The notes beneath the pieces were generated by a model. The model was given only the letters and a program-made list of their open reading frames with translations, did not search any database and was not told where the DNA came from. Of a DNA stretch of 9,634 nucleotides, positions 6,246 to 9,634 are shown one piece after another. Positions within the stretch are counted from its first letter, which is position 1; every line of letters starts with the position of its first letter. The position numbers were made by a program, and so were the translations under genes. Source of the stretch: an uncultured Rickettsiales bacterium (GTDB lineage: Bacteria; Pseudomonadota; Alphaproteobacteria; Rickettsiales; UBA1997); contig CALXRO010000108.1 in NCBI GenBank assembly GCA_944390875.1, forward strand, positions 1-9,634. Reading direction: 5' to 3'.

Positions 6246-6452
6246 ATGTTACTAAAGTTTGAAGAAGTTGAAAATAAAAACATTTTAGTGGAACAAATTG
6301 GAAGCGAAGCCGGTACCACTAAAAAACAGAGAGATACATTAAAAGGTTTAAAACTTAGAGGAATTGGTTCAAAAGCTGAATTTAAATGTTCTAAAGATAT
6401 TTATGGGATGCTTTTAAAAGTTTCGCATTTAATTAAAGTGAACTTGAAATAG
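6246..6452 (+). CDS. rpmD: 50S ribosomal protein L30
   Basis: Small large-subunit protein of the L30/L7e fold. The family core is clear: ILVEQIGSEAGTTKKQRDTLKGLKLRGIGSKAEF (matching V-QIGS-I-----QR-TL-GLGL) and YGMLLKVSHLIKVNL at the end (matching -GM--KV-HLV-V). At 68 residues it is about 8 longer than the common 58-61, the extra residues being at the N-terminus (LLKFEEVEN). The ATG at 6246 is well supported by GAGGAA at 6234-6239, so the extension is probably real. The gap after rpsE is 3 nt. Confidence 0.94.
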   Translation: MLLKFEEVENKNILVEQIGSEAGTTKKQRDTLKGLKLRGIGSKAEFKCSKDIYGMLLKVSHLIKVNLK

Positions 6453-6460
6453 GTAATGTT

Positions 6461-6883
6461 ATGAAGTTAAATGAACTATCAAGTATATCAAATAAAAAGA
6501 AAAAAAGGCTTGGAAGAGGTATAGGTTCAGGCAAGGGAAAAACTTCTGGTAGAGGTCATAAAGGACAAAAGGCTAGGAGTGGAACTGTAATTAAGGGTTT
6601 TGAAGGTGGTCAAACCCCAATATACATGAGATTACCTCATAGAGGTTTTAACAATATATTTAAAAAATATTACAAAGTTATTACTACTGATTCTATACAA
6701 AGTATGTTTATAAGTGGAACCTTGAGTCCTGATGTTTTAATAACAAAAAAAATTCTTATAGAAAAAGGAATTGCAAAGAAGAATGAAAGTATTAAAATAA
6801 TTATAGGTAAGAGACCTGTTACTGTAGAATTTAAAATAGAGGCTGATAAAGCTTCCAGTAACGCTAAAAAATATTTAAAATAG
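6461..6883 (+). CDS. rplO: 50S ribosomal protein L15
   Basis: Late-assembling large-subunit protein with a long basic extension threading into 23S rRNA. The N-terminal part is typical: MKLNELSSISNKKKKRLGRGIGSGKGKTSGRGHKGQKARSG, followed by FEGGQTPIYMRLPHRGFNN. The C-terminal globular half contains KILIEKGIAKKNESIKIIIG and VEFKIEADKASSNAKKYL. At 140 residues it is slightly shorter than many homologues (about 145-160). The binding site TAGGTAATG includes the rpmD stop. It stands directly before secY as in most bacteria. Confidence 0.96.
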   Translation: MKLNELSSISNKKKKRLGRGIGSGKGKTSGRGHKGQKARSGTVIKGFEGGQTPIYMRLPHRGFNNIFKKYYKVITTDSIQSMFISGTLSPDVLITKKILIEKGIAKKNESIKIIIGKRPVTVEFKIEADKASSNAKKYLK

Positions 6884-6890
6884 GATTACA

Positions 6891-8150
6891 ATGAATTCAG
6901 AACTAAGAAGTAGAATATTTTTTACATTATTTATTTTAGTAATATATAGAGTTGGTACTTTTATACCACTGCCTGGAATAAATAGTAGGATAGTTGCTGA
7001 TTTTTTCAGTAAAAGTTCCAATGGTATTTTTGGAGTAATAAATACATTTTCTGGTGGTGCTTTTCAGAGAATGAGTATTTTTGCTCTAAATATAATGCCA
7101 TATATAACAGCTTCGATAATTATACAGTTATTGACATCAATGTATAAAAGTCTTGAAGAGCTTAAAAAAGAAGGAGAAGTAGGAAGAAGAAAATTAAATC
7201 AATATACTAAATATTTGACTCTTTTTTTAGGTATGTTTCAAGCTATAAGTATTTATTATGCTTTTTCAAATTTGGAACAATCTGCTTTTATAAGTACTTC
7301 AAAAATATTTTTATTTACAACAATTTTTACTTTGTTAGGAAGTACTATGTTTCTTATGTGGTTGGGTGACAAAATTACGAACCAAGGTATAGGTAATGGT
7401 ATATCGCTATTAACTACAACTGGTATAATAGCAGAGCTACCAGGTAATATAACATCTATTCTTGATATGGCTAAATCAGGTAAATATTCAATTGCTTTTG
7501 TATTGTTTTTATTATTCTTATTTGCCTTTTTAATAGCTTTTGTTGTTTATGTTGAAAAAGCTACAAGAAATGTAAAAATACAATATCCAAATAGAAATAT
7601 ATTTAGAATAAAAAATGATAATTCTTATATACCACTAAAAATAAATATAGCTGGTGTTATTCCGCCTATATTTGCTAGCTCAATTTTAACTTTTCCTTTG
7701 GGAATTTTGCAATTTTTTAAGCCTGAAGTGGCTGTAAATATTTCAAATTATATACAAAAAGGTAGTTTTATTTATTCTTTATTATTTACTATTACAGTTA
7801 TATTTTTCTCATTTTTTTATTCTGGAATAGTTTTTAATATAGAAGAATTGGCTGAGAATTTAAAGAAAAGTAATTGTTTTGTTCCAGGAATAAGACCTGG
7901 TAAAAATACAGCAGATTATTTTGAGAATATAGTTAACAAATTGACTTTTATCGGATCTATATATTTGGTATTTGTTTGTATAATACCGGATGTATTGTTT
8001 AAAAAGTATTCGGTACGGCTTTCTATAAGTGGTACTAGTTTATTAATAGTAGTTAGCACTGTAATTGAACTGATAGCACAATTTCAATCTTTTGTGTTTT
8101 CAGAGAAATATAACAATGTTAACAAAAGAAGAAGGGTAATAGTAAAATAG
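6891..8150 (+). CDS. secY: preprotein translocase channel subunit SecY
   Basis: Forms the inner-membrane protein-conducting channel with SecE and SecG. Ten hydrophobic segments can be placed at roughly residues 8-26, 62-83, 105-125, 139-158, 168-188, 200-220, 251-275, 292-316, 351-370 and 380-402, with the plug region near 31-50. Hallmarks: FSGGAFQRMSIFALNIMPYITASIIIQL, KKEGEVGRRK, GIGNGIS, PLKINIAGVIPPIFASS, and FVPGIRPGKNT, whose Arg335 matches E. coli Arg357 in the cytosolic loop used by SecA. The start is fixed: an in-frame TAA lies at 6876-6878 and only this ATG follows. As a result the first transmembrane segment begins at about residue 8, some 14 residues shorter than E. coli. The cytosolic loop around 230-250 is also about 2 residues short. 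Confidence 0.97.
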   Translation: MNSELRSRIFFTLFILVIYRVGTFIPLPGINSRIVADFFSKSSNGIFGVINTFSGGAFQRMSIFALNIMPYITASIIIQLLTSMYKSLEELKKEGEVGRRKLNQYTKYLTLFLGMFQAISIYYAFSNLEQSAFISTSKIFLFTTIFTLLGSTMFLMWLGDKITNQGIGNGISLLTTTGIIAELPGNITSILDMAKSGKYSIAFVLFLLFLFAFLIAFVVYVEKATRNVKIQYPNRNIFRIKNDNSYIPLKINIAGVIPPIFASSILTFPLGILQFFKPEVAVNISNYIQKGSFIYSLLFTITVIFFSFFYSGIVFNIEELAENLKKSNCFVPGIRPGKNTADYFENIVNKLTFIGSIYLVFVCIIPDVLFKKYSVRLSISGTSLLIVVSTVIELIAQFQSFVFSEKYNNVNKRRRVIVK

Positions 8151-8162
8151 TAAGGTAATTTT

Positions 8163-8825
8163 GTGTTTAGAATAATTTTACTCGGACCTGCAGGATCCGG
8201 AAAAGGTACGCAAGGTTCCCTTATTTCTCAGCGTTATGGTATTCCTGTAATATCAACTGGTTGCTTATTACGTGAGAAAATAAAAGTTGGAGATGAGCTT
8301 GGCAAGCAAATAAATTATATTATATCTGCTGGCAATTGTGTTAGTAATGACTTAATTTTCGATATTCTGGGTGAAAGACTAAAAAAGAATGATTGTAAAA
8401 AAGGTTTTATTCTTGATGGTTTTCCAAGAAATGTAGAACAGGCCATTGAATTAGAAAATAGATTTCTCAAGGATTCAAATGTTGATGCTGTTTTAGTGTT
8501 TGACATACCTAGGGATATTGTATTTAAAAGGACTTCAGGTAGATTTGAATGTAATGTTTGTAAAAGAATGTATAACAAGTTCTTCAACGATACTAAAGTC
8601 AAAGGCGTCTGTGATAATTGCGGTTCTACTGATTTTTTTATCAGGTCAGATGATGCAAATTTAGATGCTATAAATAGAAGGTTGGATATTTATGAAAGAA
8701 TGTCCGATGAAATAACTACTTTTTATGATAACAAAAATATAATTTATCATATTAATGCTTTAGGAAGTATAAATGAGATTAACCAAAGCATTGTGGAAGT
8801 TTTAGAGAATTTGAATATTAATTAA
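8163..8825 (+). CDS. adk: adenylate kinase with zinc-type LID, GTG start
   Basis: Cytosolic enzyme converting ATP + AMP to 2 ADP. The P-loop GPAGSGKGTQ is at residues 8-17, the AMP-binding segment ISTGCLLR at 30-37, DGFPR at 85-89 (Asp85 and Arg89 match E. coli Asp84 and Arg88), R123 and R127 before the LID, and later R161 and the RR of INRRL, all expected active-site arginines. The LID carries two CxxC pairs (Cys130, 133, 150, 153), the structural zinc type. The usual Asp of STGD is Cys34 here, a two-base codon change (TGC). The GTG start is forced by the family N-terminus and by AAGG at 8152-8155. The length of 220 is normal. Its place between secY and rpsM is common in bacteria. Confidence 0.96.
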   Translation: MFRIILLGPAGSGKGTQGSLISQRYGIPVISTGCLLREKIKVGDELGKQINYIISAGNCVSNDLIFDILGERLKKNDCKKGFILDGFPRNVEQAIELENRFLKDSNVDAVLVFDIPRDIVFKRTSGRFECNVCKRMYNKFFNDTKVKGVCDNCGSTDFFIRSDDANLDAINRRLDIYERMSDEITTFYDNKNIIYHINALGSINEINQSIVEVLENLNIN

Positions 8826-8836
8826 CAAAATATAAT

Positions 8837-8840
8837 GAGG
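8837..8840 (+). promoter_or_regulatory. Shine-Dalgarno site fixing the TTG start of rpsM
   Basis: GAGG (within ATGAGGT) lies 6 nt before TTG at 8847. No ATG in the rpsM frame would keep the conserved ARIAGINIP start, so this site together with homology decides the unusual TTG start. Confidence 0.65.
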
Positions 8841-8846
8841 TAAAAG

Positions 8847-9248
8847 TTGGCTAGAATAGCTGGTATAAATATACCTACAAATAAAAGATTTGTTATAGCT
8901 TTAACCTATGTTTATGGAATAGGTAGGAGCAGAGCTGAAAAAATATGCGATGAACTTAAGATTGACAAGCAATTAAGAACGCATGAAATTTCAGAGGAAG
9001 TTCTCACGAAAGTTAGAGATCTTATAAACAAACAAGCTGCTAATGATGATAATGATCCATCAATTGTTGGTCTTGTTGAAGGTGATCTTAGAAGAAAAGT
9101 TAATGCTAATATTAAAAGACTAATTAGTCTTGGATGTTATAGGGGTATTAGGCACGTTAAAAAGTTACCTGTTCGTGGTCAGAGAACTCATAATAATGCG
9201 AAGACTAAACGTGGCAAAAGAGTTCCTATTGCTGGTAAAAAGAAATAA
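8847..9248 (+). CDS. rpsM: 30S ribosomal protein S13 with internal insertion, TTG start
   Basis: Head protein of the small subunit that contacts P-site tRNA and bridges to L5 and the 23S rRNA; it binds with S19. The start M(TTG)ARIAGINIPTNKR is the exact family N-terminus. Then come YVYGIGRSRAEKIC, VEGDLRRKVNANIKRLISLGCYRGIRH and the C-terminal PVRGQRTHNNAKTKRGKR...IAGKKK, which ends in the alphaproteobacterial style. At 133 residues it is longer than the usual 118-126, because 11-12 extra residues (about 63-76, sequence QAANDDNDPSIVGL) stand between the helix ending RDLI and VEGDLRR. It follows adk by 21 nt. Confidence 0.97.
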   Translation: MARIAGINIPTNKRFVIALTYVYGIGRSRAEKICDELKIDKQLRTHEISEEVLTKVRDLINKQAANDDNDPSIVGLVEGDLRRKVNANIKRLISLGCYRGIRHVKKLPVRGQRTHNNAKTKRGKRVPIAGKKK

Positions 9249-9260
9249 GAGGTATGAATA

Positions 9261-9634
9261 ATGGCACAAGATAATAAAACTAAAGGTCAAGGTAAGAAAG
9301 TTGCCACACCTGCAAGTAAAAGAAGAAGAAATATAGTTGTTGGTACTATAAGTATACTTGCTTCATTTAATAATACCATTGTTTCCGTCTCAGATTCTCA
9401 AGGTAATGTTATAGCTTGGTCATCGTCTGGAAAAATGGGTTTTAAAGGTTCTAGAAAATCAACTCCTTATGCTGCACAGATGGTAGCAACAAACGCTATA
9501 GAAAAAGCAAAAGAGTATGGTTTTCAGACGGCTACAGTTATAGTTAGAGGGCCAGGTGTAGGTAGGGAATCTGCTTTAAGAGCTTTACAAGGAAGTGGTA
9601 TTTCGGTAATATCAATAATAGATAATACCTATTA
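9261..9634 (+). CDS. rpsK: 30S ribosomal protein S11, 3'-truncated by window edge
   Basis: Small-subunit platform protein forming the mRNA exit path with S7. The frame is open to the last base; 124 complete codons are present and about 15 residues should be missing, including the usual PIPHNGCRPPK end. Seen: a basic N-terminus with KRRRN, ILASFNNTIVSVSDSQGNVIAW, SSSGKMGFKGSRKSTPYAAQM, IVRGPGVGRESALRALQGSGI, and ISIIDNT where the sequence stops. The ATG at 9261 has GAGGT upstream at 9249-9253; the ATG at 9254 runs into a stop after six codons. rpoA and rplQ would be expected next, outside the window. Confidence 0.96.
   Translation, partial: MAQDNKTKGQGKKVATPASKRRRNIVVGTISILASFNNTIVSVSDSQGNVIAWSSSGKMGFKGSRKSTPYAAQMVATNAIEKAKEYGFQTATVIVRGPGVGRESALRALQGSGISVISIIDNTY

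Noticed and set aside
8831..8836. TATAAT just before rpsM, as a possible alpha-operon promoter
   Set aside because: The hexamer 17 nt upstream is AATTTG, not a -35 match; TTGAAT at 8811 is only 14 nt away. A start near 8843 would also exclude the rpsM binding site from the message.
1..9634. A hidden novel system, mobile element, CRISPR array or foreign insertion
   Set aside because: The whole window is accounted for by the conserved ribosomal gene order with only one gap over 30 nt; no gene is out of place, duplicated or of unlike composition.

Overview
The window is one continuous block of the bacterial ribosomal protein superoperon (the S10, spc and alpha clusters joined), entirely on the + strand. 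In order it holds rplB (5' end cut off), rpsS, rplV, rpsC, rplP, rpmC, rpsQ, rplN, rplX, rplE, rpsN, rpsH, rplF, rplR, rpsE, rpmD, rplO, secY, adk, rpsM and rpsK (3' end cut off). Every gene is assigned from protein family resemblance. No tRNA, rRNA, mobile element, repeat array or CRISPR is visible.

The sequence is strongly AT-rich (two sampled 60-base lines give 27-30% G+C) and prefers A/T-ending codons. The gene order with adk directly between secY and rpsM and no rpmJ there, the alphaproteobacteria-like L22 C-terminal hairpin (VGKAFVMKRF), the S5 stretch GGPMRAVFECLG followed by NNPYNMI, and the cysteine-poor long S14 all point to an alphaproteobacterium. The low G+C and the trimmed protein ends suggest a reduced-genome or host-associated lineage such as Rickettsiales or Holosporales. 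The exact order is inference and not certain.

Layout: 1-1795 is the distal S10-type segment (L2, S19, L22, S3) with gaps of 1-13 nt. Then comes the only sizeable non-coding gap (1796-1885, 90 nt), which carries a small perfect hairpin and a TATAAT box. From 1886 to 6883 a tight run of large- and small-subunit proteins follows (L16 to L15), with gaps of 1-26 nt. At 6891-8825 are the two non-ribosomal genes, the SecY translocon channel and adenylate kinase. At 8847 the alpha-type segment begins with S13 (TTG start) and S11. Close spacing and ribosome binding sites lying inside the preceding gene imply translational coupling, so that ribosome parts, protein export and adenylate balance are made together.

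I found no undescribed system here; this is a core housekeeping region. What deserves a second look are lineage-specific changes in conserved proteins: a 11-12 residue insertion in S13, Asp replaced by Cys in the adenylate kinase STGD motif, an altered C-terminal loop in L2, a SecY lacking its usual N-terminal cytoplasmic stretch, an acidic tail on S5, and the isolated gap before rplP.
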